This document shows positions 1-10,606 of a stretch of DNA of 64,000 nucleotides, in pieces. The stretch's first letter is position 1. The number at the start of each line of letters is the position of its first letter. A program made the translations under genes and the position numbers. Source of the DNA: Blasia pusilla (Eukaryota > Marchantiophyta > Marchantiopsida > Blasiales); contig CM114271.1 of NCBI GenBank assembly GCA_050084515.1, forward strand, positions 19,778,001 through 19,842,000, read 5' to 3'. The notes beneath the pieces were generated by a model. The model searched no databases. It saw only the letters and a program-made list of their open reading frames with translations, and was not told the origin of the DNA.

Positions 1-1330
1 CCAGGACTTTGTATCGACTTTCGTGGCAGCGGCTCTTACCGAGGATCTTCTCCACGTTGATGATCTTACGAGGATTGGTGACCCTCAAGTCGCCCGGCAT
101 TCTCTCTTCTTGTTTTGCTCGTAGACCTGGTTACCTCACTAGAACTGTCTGGACATCTAGTCACCTTTCTTCCCTATATAGATCCTTTGATAGGAAGCTC
201 ATGCAGGTGTTTGGGGATCTTCTAGGACCCGGCTCCTTAGAGTGCCCCATGGGGGAGTTAGCTCGTAGACAGGCCTCTTGGCCGATTTCTTTTGGTGGAG
301 TAGGTCTTCTCTCGAGCGAGTTAGTGGCGCCCTCCGCTTTTTTAGGGAGTTGGGCCATAGTGGCACCCTCCTTTGCTCCCGATTTTTGGTTAGAGATAGA
401 CCGCTCCTTCTACACTACGTCTCCTGTGTCGAGGATGGCTCTTTCCCACTTCAGTCTTCACTCACGCCTTGTAGAGATTCCCTTGAGTTGAGGCCGAGCC
501 GTTCTCCCCACTTTCTCCTCCTTAGTTACCTCCGGTCGTCGGCCTGGGCTCCAATCTTCCTTGATGGAAGCCCACTTTGAGGCAATTTTAGAGGCACTAT
601 GTCCGGACGGGAATATCCCCATGGAGGTTAGGGGCCCGATTCGCTCTTGCCCGGAAAGGGGCAGGCTCATGGGTAGGGGCGCCCCTTCTCCAAAGCTTTT
701 CGTGATCGCACCACTTACCTATACCACAGCGATGCGGTTCCGCTTGGGCCTCCCCAACCATCGGTGGTTGGTTCGACACATCGCGAGTGTCGCCGAGCCT
801 GGATCCACTTGGTGTGCATTTGGCACGCTGTCACTTGGGGTGAGAGGATAGCCACCACGATGCAAAGGCGGGATATCATGTTCAGATTGCTCGGGAGAGT
901 GGCTTCCATGTGCAGAGAGAGAGGCACTACTCCATGCGGGATTCCCTCATTCGTGCCGATCTCTACATGACACGTGAGGTCGAGGTGGTTGTGGCGGACG
1001 TGGTAGTCACAGATCCTACGCGGGAGGCAGTGCGAGCCCAAGTGGTGGCCCAAGGGCGAATGCTACAAGGAGCGGCGGCGGCGACGGCGGCGGCGAAGAA
1101 GACACATATCTACTGATCGACTACACGAGGACACATCTTCATCCCCTGGCCATAGAGATGTATGGGGCTATGGGGGAGAGGTTCGACTTCGTTCTCACGG
1201 ATCGCGCCCATCATCTCCACTCGAGAAATGGGTTGTCCTTAGCTATCTGCGATTCTCAGACAGGCAGCGGGTCTCCATAGCGTTGCAAAGCGCTGCCAGG
1301 CTAATGGGATTTTGCGGCGGGCTCAGTCTG
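1..1330 (+). pseudogene. Eroded 3' portion of a reverse-transcriptase element (probably non-LTR type)
   Basis: Several short open stretches in different frames read like the region downstream of the polymerase domain in LINE-like plant elements. One (about 250-360) has ARRQASWPISFGGVGLLSS followed by FLGSW. Another (about 820-870) has the motif WGERIAT. A third (910-1116) has VADVVVTDPTREAV. They follow each other in a sensible order but are separated by frameshifts and stops, so no protein can be made. The polymerase core lies off the left edge. A related 3' tail lies at 1459-1545. The class is inferred from remembered family patterns and is uncertain; that it is a broken mobile-element remnant is more secure. 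Confidence 0.45.
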
Positions 1331-1458
1331 TGGGAGACGCCGGCGCTAGAGGCCCACTTAGTAGTAGTCATAGCTCTCTTGTTGTTGCTGATATTGTCTC
1401 TGCTGTTGGTGAGTTTCGTCGTTAGGGGGGGGAATGCCCCCTTCTTCCTTTTCTGGTC

Positions 1459-1545
1459 GTGTTGTGGCCTTCAGGTTTTGACTCTTTGAGTCCCCCTCTT
1501 TTGTACTTCCGATGGGTTTTCCATCACTCGTTTTTATCGAAGTGC
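1459..1545 (+). repeat. Tail sequence shared with 11868-11960
   Basis: The stretch around GACTCTTTGAGTCCCCCTC, followed by GATGGGTTTTCCATCA, recurs at 11868-11960 with roughly 80 percent identity by eye. It lies just downstream of the eroded reverse-transcriptase remnant. The simplest reading is a 3' untranslated tail of that element family, with the second copy a 5'-truncated insertion. Confidence 0.5.
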
Positions 1546-1985
1546 ATCTTTCTTCTCTACTGTCTAGAGGTGCGTTCCCAAGTTTGAAAAGACCGAACCG
1601 AGATGGACGGACGGACCGGTGGTCCATTCTGATGCCACGATTTCTCAGAGGCGGAATTCGGACGGCTATTGCGTCCGGCGCGAAGTTCCGTTCATAGGTG
1701 GCTGATTGTCGTGCTCTGTGGAGCGAGAGAAAGAGCGACAGACTTTGGTGTCAGACTTCAGAGAATCGCGAGTGGATCTTCGTGTCCGTTGCGTGATTCG
1801 GTCTCCCCAAGAATTGCGACTCCGCGAATTAGTTTAATTATGGTATCATAGATTCTAATGCGCAGGCTTCGACAGCCCAGGTACAAAGTGCGCACGCTTA
1901 CCAGCTCCACTTCGAGTCTGCATTTCTCCTCCTCAGAATTGTGAGACGGAGCCAGACATCGAGATCGAGAGAGGGAGAGGAGGCA

Positions 1986-4900
1986 ATGGGGGCAAGAAGA
2001 TTGCTTATGCTTGTGGGTCTATGGGCAATTTTCTTCGTAGAGTCATCTACAGGTATACCTTTCTCCGAAGTCCTTGCTGTTACCGTGTGGAGATGGGAGA
2101 CGAGTGGCTCTCGACATTTGTTTTGCATCTTTCATTCCTCTGTTGTAGCCAAGCTCTGGGGCTTTCCCTGCGGCTCTCGCTGTCTTCCAAGAATAGTGAA
2201 GGAAGTGCTCTGTTAGGCCCTCGCTCTGTGGTCTCTCCGACATCGTAGATAGTCGAGAGTGCGAGAGTGCGAGGGAGAGCTTACCTCGCTCCTTTTCTCT
2301 CAGCAGCTCCGCAGTACAGGAGGGCCTGCTGTGCTCATGGTTCCGGTGGCCATAGAACTCTGCCGTCCTTCATAGCCATGGGAGAAACTAGGATGACAAT
2401 CTTTGGCGAAAGAAATGCAGTGTCCAGATTATGGTCACGAGCTATCATTTTGTTGAGAGATCTGGGGGCCACAGATGTTCTTTGGAGCCGGGGGGGGGCT
2501 CTTTAGCTCACAGTGAACTTCAATTTAGGGAGTTTTGAGCCTGTTACTTAATTCTCCAGTACGAGTCTGTAACTTAATTCTCCAGTATTAGTTTGATGTA
2601 CAAGAGTATCGGAGTGTACGTATGCTATATCACCCACGTCCACACTTCTTCAGTGTAGCGCAAGCCTAATTATTTGAAAACTGACCTGACTGGATGTTGG
2701 AACGGCTCAGAGCTTACTTTGCTGACGGCTTTCTGGCCTCCGCATTCAGGGTCACAGAGTAGCGATGCAGTTCCTACCATCGTACTGGATGACGGCCTTG
2801 AAGTTTCGACAAAGGTTGGGAAAGATAAAGCAATTTTCGATTATTATGTGTTTTCTCAGCAATGGCCTGGGAGCTACTGCAAGAGGAAGGGAACTTGCTG
2901 TAGCAAGTATAGTCCACACACGCCTCTCCTTCTCTTTGCATTTCTGTCTTGATTACGTGTTTGTGTGAGGATCTTTTAGCTCAATTTTTTCGTGCACACA
3001 AGAACTACCGCTCTTGTATCCATTCGAATTGATTATTGTCAATGTGGGCAAGGCAATTCCACGTTTTAGGTCTCATTGTACAGAGGAGTGGAGATTAAAG
3101 CCACAGATTCTGCTTCTGACTCGGTTTTCTCGTCAATCGTCATTTTGCAGCGTGGTGCTTCCAGCGACTTTCACAGTTCGTAAGTCCACGATTGGCTATC
3201 GCTCTTGACCATACAAGAAACGACTGCTAGCGATTTCTGTAGTTAGGTGTTGTTTCCAAAGAGCATACAAGCTCATGGAAAGATTTGTGGGGCTGGTCTC
3301 TGAGATATGTCTAAGATTCTCTTCCAAGAGTACTGTACTGTTACCATAGCTGGCTGTTGTTTCCAAGTGGACAAAATTTTTTGGGAAACAGGTGTGGGAT
3401 TTGTCTCGGAAATTTGGGTCTTCGTCTAAACTGAACTTTTAATCTGCTTCCGTAGTTGTGTGTTGTTTCCAAGTGGACCAAAATTCGTGGAAGTGGTTTT
3501 CGAGTGAGACTAACCTCTGAGATTTGGAATATGTATGAGCGGCTTTCCAACGATTGGTGATTTTGTTGCACTTATGCAGACGGGCTATGGCCCGAAAATG
3601 AGGATGGGAGCTGGCCGTCTTGCTGTGATGGCCCAGATTTCGACCAAGACAAGGTAGCCTCCTTCTCTGAGTCGGTAGTGGTGGGAGTGAGGCTTTTTTC
3701 TCGGTAGGAAGGAATTGTGAAGTTATTGTTAGACTTGGAAGCATACGCTGCTGTTGCAAAACTAGAGATTGGATGATAAGAGCTGAGAATATGAACTTCT
3801 GATTGGGAGGAACGGTAGAGGAATTGGTTGAGAACGTGCAAAGCGGGGTTCTCAAATGTTATGGTGACTGCATACTTGTGGTTCAGGTGTCCGAGCTCGA
3901 AGACCTTCTGGATCAGTACTGGCCCACTCTCAGCTGTCGATCTCCCAGGCAGTGCAGCGGCAGGTCTACCGGCTCATTCTGGCAGCACGAGGTACGCTGC
4001 GACAGAAGTAGCACTGATGAGAGAGCCGCATGTGGACCTCAACACTGTTGGTTTTGGCTTCTTCTCAGATATTTCCTGCCATGGACGAGTCCAGTCTACA
4101 GATAGTGTAGTCGGTGTAGTAGTCACAGTGTGTCATCGTTCGATTCTTCTTCCTCCTAAAGGTCGACGGAGCTGCTCAGGAGTGATCGCATGTCATGCGC
4201 ACCTAGGACAATTGTAGTAATCGAAGCTTCTTTCTTCTCACGAGTTTGTTGATTGTCTATGGCGGGGCATCCGGTGCGCGGCGCTGTCATCTCCACGATT
4301 CGCGACGCAGTGGGGTACAGTTCTGTACTCTCCTACCCGCAGAATTCGCTATGCCTTGCTTTCTTGCTCGGGTGTTGCTGCTGCACGTACACTTTTCTGG
4401 CGTGACTGATCGATTTCATCTGAGCTACGCCGTCCGGTCTAAATTCCATCGCTTTGACATTGATCTTAGAAGATGAGAGAGAAAGAGCGAATGAGTCTCC
4501 CTTTCTTCGAATGTGGGGAGCATCATGGTGAGGAACTGATAGCGTTGGGCCGGCTGTTGACTGTCTAGCGTCAACGTGCGAGGTCCTGCAGTTTTTAGAC
4601 CTCCTGGATGGTAGAAAACTTAACATCGGCTTTGTAAATCGTTGCAGAAAAGCATGGAACCTGTTCTTATCCCTACATCCCCGACGAGGCAACCTACTTC
4701 TCCGTCGGGCTGAATCTGCGCATGAAGTACGATATTACGGTAAGTGACCACGCGCTGTTGATCTCTGCCGCAAACGCTTCTACGAGTTGTGATTCTAGAT
4801 CTGATTTCTCAACGCTTTCTATGGAGTTGGAAGGAGGGAGTCGGTCGCCGACAAGACAGTGCACTTTACTGGAGATACATTCATACAACACTTTACTCCG

Positions 4901-5471
4901 ACCGCGTTCATCTCTCAAGAAACCTTGGGGTTGCATGATCTGTGTCGTTAGGTTGTCGATCTCTGTTTGGTCCTGCTCCCTAGGATTCATTTGACGAGAT
5001 TGTGGAGCTCTGAAGGCTGCGATGTTGTGGTCGATCACCTGTGCAGAAAATCTTCACCGAAGCTGGCTTCCCCCCAAGCAAGAGGAAATACAGAACATCC
5101 GATCTGCTTGCTGCCCTCGAGGACTCCGTTGGAGCCCAGCCGCTTATCTCCTGCACTGGTAATTTCATCAACGAAGTGTGGATATGTTTCACCAAAGACT
5201 TGAAGGTGCGTTCCTCCGCCCATCCATCCTAGCAGCCGAAGCAAGGATATTTTCAAACGTTTTCAATGTTCATATCCATCCAGAAGGAATGCTTGGAACC
5301 GAGAGTGTTACCCGAGTCAGAGCACTTCTGCATGGATATGTGATTTCCATTCTGATCCCTGACTTGGGTGGGTTGCAGATACGTGATTGTGGGGTAACTT
5401 CAAATAGCTGTGGACGCCAACTAGAAATCCCGCCTTTTACCTTAAGGTCGGAGCTGGACGAGTCCATGTGA
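1986..5471 (+). CDS. RNS2: RNase T2, class II S-like (RNS2-like) ribonuclease, nine exons
   Basis: Endoribonuclease of the T2 family, expected in the secretory pathway or vacuole for RNA turnover. Exons: 1986-2052, 2750-2906, 3151-3179, 3580-3653, 3887-3991, 4311-4314, 4648-4739, 5047-5205, 5379-5471. All introns are GT-AG, and the sum is 780 bases (259 aa plus stop), the size of plant RNS2. Exon 1 is a signal peptide (MGARRLLMLVGLWAIFF), which sets the start. Exon 2 carries QWPGSYC. Exons 3-4 join to make active-site box I, FTVHGLWPE. Exons 5-7 make box II, FWQHEWEKHGTC, with the catalytic Glu and His. Exon 8 ends NEVWICFTKDLK and exon 9 supplies the last disulfide Cys (RDC). Box II and the frame hold only if the 4-base exon TGGG is included. 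No stop or frameshift remains; the gene looks functional. Confidence 0.9.
3238..3560 (+). repeat. About 107-base unit in three degenerate tandem copies (intron 3 of RNase T2)
   Basis: The core GTTGTTTCCAA with an upstream TAGTTNGGTG-like start recurs near 3248, 3355 and 3461. Each copy ends in a GAGAT(A/T)TG-like stretch. The repeats lie wholly inside an intron, and no function is evident. Confidence 0.55.
4311..4314 (+). other. RNS2: 4-base microexon TGGG in the RNase T2 gene
   Basis: The upstream exon ends in phase 0 at HE (3991). The downstream exon must start with AA, completing a Glu codon before KHGTC (4648). Exactly four bases coding Trp plus the first base of Glu are needed. The only place in the 656-base gap where TGGG lies between AG and GT is GACGCAG/TGGG/GTACAG here. 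It restores the family consensus HEWEKHGTC. The exon is inferred and unproven by transcripts. Confidence 0.75.
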
Positions 5472-6766
5472 ATCCTACAGGTTCCGCTGCCCTTGATCAC
5501 AAATGTGGGAGAGAATACTTAGCCTATGGTCAAGCGAGAAGAACTTTCTTTCTTGGAACCTCGACTCGACCAGAGTTTGGCTATTAGAAATCAACTCGAT
5601 TTCCGGTATCCGCCTCGATTATGAGTGGACATTTGGTCGAGACACTAGTCTCTGCGCTTGATTAAGGAAAACATCTTTTGGCGTTTTCATGCTTTAAGCT
5701 ATGTGCACATCCATCGCAGTATGTAAACTACAGAGCGCTTCTGTTCACTTTCACTGGAAGCAAACACCTGCGAGACTTGGTAGCAATGTCTGTCAGTCGC
5801 TTGGGCAATTTGTGGCGTAATTGACGGTGGAATGTGGTGTCTCAACGTCCCGGTCCGTAGAACGTGTGATGCGACTCTATCTCGACGAAGTCATGAACGA
5901 TTCATAGGGAAAACTACAGAGTCTGCAAGAATCTTCAACAGCAGGTAGAAAGCAAAAAAATCTCCTCATCCCGTCTCTTTACGCGCAGCCTGATTTCGTG
6001 ACCAATCCAGACCTCTCTCTGGCTGTGTTTTTTTATCAATCTTGCAAGTCCTTTCTCCATACGGGCTCTTCTTGCGTTGAGTCAATCACATCACGATCAA
6101 GGCAGTCCCTTGAATACTCTTCTTAAACGCAGGGCTGCCGGATTTGCAATAAACACCATCCCCTGCAACAATCCACAGACGCACCGCGGTAGGAATTCGA
6201 ATGAAAAGGAAGCTGATCGCAGTGTCACCCGAACCGAAAAAAAATGTACCGATCCATTCCAGTCCGCCGCATCTCGGGATATCACTGGCCTAAACAGTTA
6301 GGTGTGGCCGAGAGTTTTAGAAACCGCTATGAAGCGGACGGGATGTCAAATGCCTACAGAAATTCATGCAGGAGTCCGCCTCACGTGAACCTCCAAGAAC
6401 ATTCTCAAAAGATTTATGACATCTTCCGCCAAAATTGAGATTTAATCATATGTGATGTAGAGAAGCAAACAACGTTGGGCAGCCTCATCTCAAGAAAACC
6501 TGTGATGACGTACCGCATGCAAGCGCCATTAATGGTGGTCCGCATATGCCGGGAGTTTTCACACTTCATGCAATTCTTTCTTGAAGTATACAACATCCAC
6601 TTTTCGTTTCTAGGAAGAAGTAACCCCTCGATAAACATCCTAGTCTTCGTTATGAACACAAACATTTGTAGTTCGTAGAAACCATCCGTTTGAATTTGTA
6701 TACATTATTTGTATACGAGTTTTTGTGACAAGAGATAGCATCATTAGTTATGTATATCAAAAAAAT
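5472..6766. other. Intergenic stretch with no gene seen
   Basis: Downstream of the ribonuclease stop. The short open frames here (for example 6077-6301 and 6475-6678) show no recognisable domain, splice pattern or codon bias. The 3' untranslated region of the ribonuclease gene probably occupies the first few hundred bases. Confidence 0.6.
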
Positions 6767-6822
6767 CCCACTAATTATACAAACCACAATAAACTCCCAC
6801 TATTTATACAAACCACAATAAA
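6767..6822 (+). repeat. Two tandem copies of a 27-28-base AT-rich unit
   Basis: The unit CCCACTA, two or three bases, TTATACAAACCACAATAAA occurs twice in direct succession with one or two differences. Confidence 0.7.
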
Positions 6823-9330
6823 GACTAGGGAAGGCAAGTTGTGGAAATAGGGAGGGGATTTATATGTTTATATACTAGGATTTGTATACGAAGGGAGTTG
6901 AGAATAGGAGAGGATACGACGGGATGAAGACGCCCTAATTTAATTCACAGGAGTCGCAAAATTGGTACGAATTTAATTCACGAGAGTTCGTATGCATTAC
7001 AATAAATCAAAATTTACATCCAAAATTTACATCCACCGTATACATGTAGGTGCCGTAATAACTAGTAATTTTTTGCCACAGGATGATTCACGGTGAGATG
7101 AAAAATTGGAGGAAGATAAAGTGAAATTAAATAAGGTTTAAATTTTTTTTAAATAATAAAAAATAAAGATCTATATTTTTATAATAGATATAACTTGGCT
7201 CAAGAAAAATCTATCCCTTTTTCAATCCCCGTATTTCAATAAATAAAATAAAAAATCACTTATTTTGATGAATTTTTTTCCCAAAAGAGGGACTAAATTT
7301 TTCCCCCAATCTAGCTTGAAAGTTTAAAATGATATAGAAATAATATGTCTTGTTTTATTTTGAAGAATAAATCTTGTCCCATTCGTGTCCTATTATCCTT
7401 TTCATTTTTTTCCCAAAAGAAAAATTAATTTCTCCTCAAAACCAAACTTTAAATTTCGTTTGCATGAGCCTTGAAAAAATAATTTTAAAATTTCAAATGA
7501 GGAAAGATTTTAAAAAATGAAAGAGACTCTAGAAGATTTCATCCGGGGAAGATGTTTGAATTTGAGTTAACTATAAATAATTAATTATTATGAAAACCTT
7601 ACCCATTCTTGTTTTATGCTTAGTGTAGGGTAAAATTAAAAAATTCATGGACAAATTTGATAGGGGTCTTCAAAGTTTCTCAATTAGTAAAAAAAATCCA
7701 TTCATTTTAATCCACATTTTGTCTAAAAATACTCTAAGAAAATTCCTCAAAACTAAAGCTTGAAAAGGAGATCAAATGACGTAGTTCTAAAGTAATATGT
7801 AATTCCAAAATTAACTTGAAACAAAAAAAATTAGTTTTTTCCCCAAATGTTGAAATAATAATTTTCTTTTCTAAATGAAAAAAAACTGATAATGAAAGTG
7901 GTAAATTTCTTTTTGGGATTTTTTTAAAATTTTAAATTTACCTTTAAAAAATTAAAAATTATTTAGAAACCTATTTTCTATTCAAATATTAGCTTAGTAG
8001 AGAGAAAATTAAACAATAATTGAATATCTGACAAGCTTGACACGCGGTGTTCGCAGGGAGCTCCTTAGCCCGGGCTAAGGCGCTTAACAGTATGATTTGT
8101 TTCGTGTTCTCTAGTCCAATTTCCAAACATAACCCTTATGCCAAATAAACGGAGAGTGATCAACTGCAATTAAGTGTCGAATCCGAAAGCAAATGTGTTA
8201 TTTCACAAATCATTCACAATAATTATTTATTATTAGAGAGTGCATACACCTCTTTGTTTGACACGCGACAATTGGGTAGCAAGAAAATGTTTCACATGTT
8301 TATGGTAGCAAAAATTTAAATTTGTGTGTCTTATTATTAGACCCTTCATGGACTATAAGTTAGCAAAAGCTATTCAAACCCTTTTTTATTTACCTTACTA
8401 GTAATGTATTTCTAAGATCTCCCTTGTCTTAACTTTAGTATTTTCTGTCAATCCCCTTGCTACTTTCTTGAGCCACGCTTCACAAAATTATTCACTATTT
8501 ATATGAATGAAAAAAATTTACATGTAGGATGAATAAGGTGTAAAATAGTGCCAGATTTTTTTTCCCTTTTATTTCTTGTTTATAATAATTTATGTGTTTC
8601 GTTAATAGCAAAGATTTTTACTCTAATTTTATTTTTTCTTATAATATTTTTATTTTTTAAATTTTAATTTTAATTTCACATATTTTTTTGGAAATCATCC
8701 ATCACACTTTTTCGTTTGGGAAAATTATTTATTTATTTTAAAAAATAAAATCCTCAAACTCATTTCCCACCCTCTCAATTGAGAAAAATATAAACCTCCC
8801 CATTAACTTCCCTTAACAAATTCCCTTCCCGCTCTCCCCAATCTAAATTTAGATGTCAATTATTTCCTCTTGTGGTTAGTTGCGCATCAAAGCGACAAGA
8901 TATTCCAAAAAACCAATTGATTACTTGCATAATGAGAAGCAAAAAGACCATTAAAAATGAATGGATTAATTCATCCAAGGAGAGTCTAGAAGATTCAATA
9001 AAATTCTACAACTTTTAAAGTTTACCAATTTTTGGATTAAACATTATCCATGAGCAAGTTCGTAAGGGAGAGCCATTATTATAGCTCCTACAAGTACTAG
9101 CACCCTCTTTTTTTCCTTTATCCATCTAGTCTATCCACATGTCCTCCACTCAATGTGTTATAGTTATTTTTTTCCCCACCTCTCAAAAAGCCCCAAACTG
9201 TTTTTATTTTTAACATGCATACATACGAGGTACTTCCTTAGGTAGCCGCAGGCCCTCAAGCGACACGCCTTATTAGTGTCTTCACCAATTGAAATTAGAT
9301 TGATGGAGAAAATAAAAATAATGGAAAGAC
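6823..9330. other. AT-rich intergenic DNA with one dispersed repeat copy (about 8255-8400)
   Basis: Very AT-rich with many poly-A/poly-T runs and no coding stretch. A segment at about 8255-8400 (CAATTGGGTAGCAAGAAAAT, then a TTTGTGTG-containing stretch and CCCTTCA) resembles 20888-21020 and, in part, 60607-60735. This suggests a dispersed, probably mobile, repeat family. Confidence 0.55.
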
Positions 9331-10606
9331 TCGTCAAGGAGTGCTTGTTGCAGCATGTCACCATGTGGAGGAAAAAGAAGAAGTGAAGTAATTGTAAAGG
9401 GTGGCACTTTGGTGACATGTGGATTTTTTTAACTATGAGTCGTGTCATATTAAGCAAAGAAAAAGACTCAATTTATGGTCGGTTTTATAATTCTGAATTT
9501 AAGGATTCACGACATGCGCTAGAACTTCTTACATTAAATTAAAAATGTAAAAACTGTGTAAATAAAAATTAATTTAATATTTTTATTTATAATCAGAAAA
9601 TAATTTTGATAAATGCAAAACATGCCGACCTTAAATTTTTTAATTTATTTTTTAGTCCCTTTGTTGTACTCCCTATAGGTTCTTGTTTCCTACGGATCCC
9701 TTACTAGTAACGTTAATAATTTATGTTTCAACTATGAATGAACCTAACTTAACATGACCTAAAGTACTTTCAAGAGAAATCTAATGATTAAATTAAACAG
9801 TTAAAAATTTTAATTAAATTAAAACCTAAAAATTTACACCTTCCAATTAGAATCTATGTAATTAAAAAAGGAATGTTTACAGGAAACTCTCCTTTTTTAA
9901 AGATTCCTCTATAATCTATAAGAGTATGTACCTTGTGATGCACCGGCAAGAGTTCTTTTAATTTAATTATTATCTTTAAATGATATCTCTTATCTCAATA
10001 ATCATAGTGGACTCTTAAAAAGACACGTGTCAACATGTGAGGAGAGTTTCTTGTAAACCCATCCTCTTTTTACTACCTAGATTATAATGGGAGGATATAA
10101 ATTTTTAGCTTTTTAATTTAATCATTAAATTTCTCTCTAAAATACTTTAGGTCATGTTAAGTTGGGTTCATATAGAGTTGAAACATGAATTATTAACGTT
10201 ACTAGTAGGTTTTGAAACAAGAACCTATAGGGAGTACAACAGAGGGACTAAAAGATAAATTAAAACACTTAAGGACGGCATGTTTTGCATTTATCAAATT
10301 TATTTTCTTATTATAATTAAAGATTTTAAAAATCTTGATAAATTTGTTTTTATTTACAATTCTTTTACATTTTTAATGTAAGATGTTCTGGCGCATGTCA
10401 TGAGTCCTTAAATTCATAATTATAAAACCGACCATAAATTGAGTCTTTTTCTTTGCTTAACATGACACAACTCATAGTTAAAAAAATCCACATGTCACCA
10501 AAGTGCCACCCTTTACATTTACTTCACTGATTCCTTTTTTCTCCACATGGTTACCCAAAAAGAGTTGTAGCAATGGTCCACTTGCTACAACAAACACTCT
10601 TTGACG
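9331..10606. mobile_element. Foldback element with about 560-base inverted arms
   Basis: The left arm (about 9331-9890) and right arm (about 10044-10606) are reverse complements over nearly their whole length. For example, GTCAAGGAGTGCTTGTTG on the left matches the complement of the right outer end, and GTTTACAGGAAACTCTCC matches the complement of GGAGAGTTTCTTGTAAAC. The arms have diverged by substitutions and by an extra ~30 bases in the right arm. The 150-base centre has no ORF. It could be a MULE-type or foldback non-autonomous DNA transposon; a clear target duplication was not found. Confidence 0.65.
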
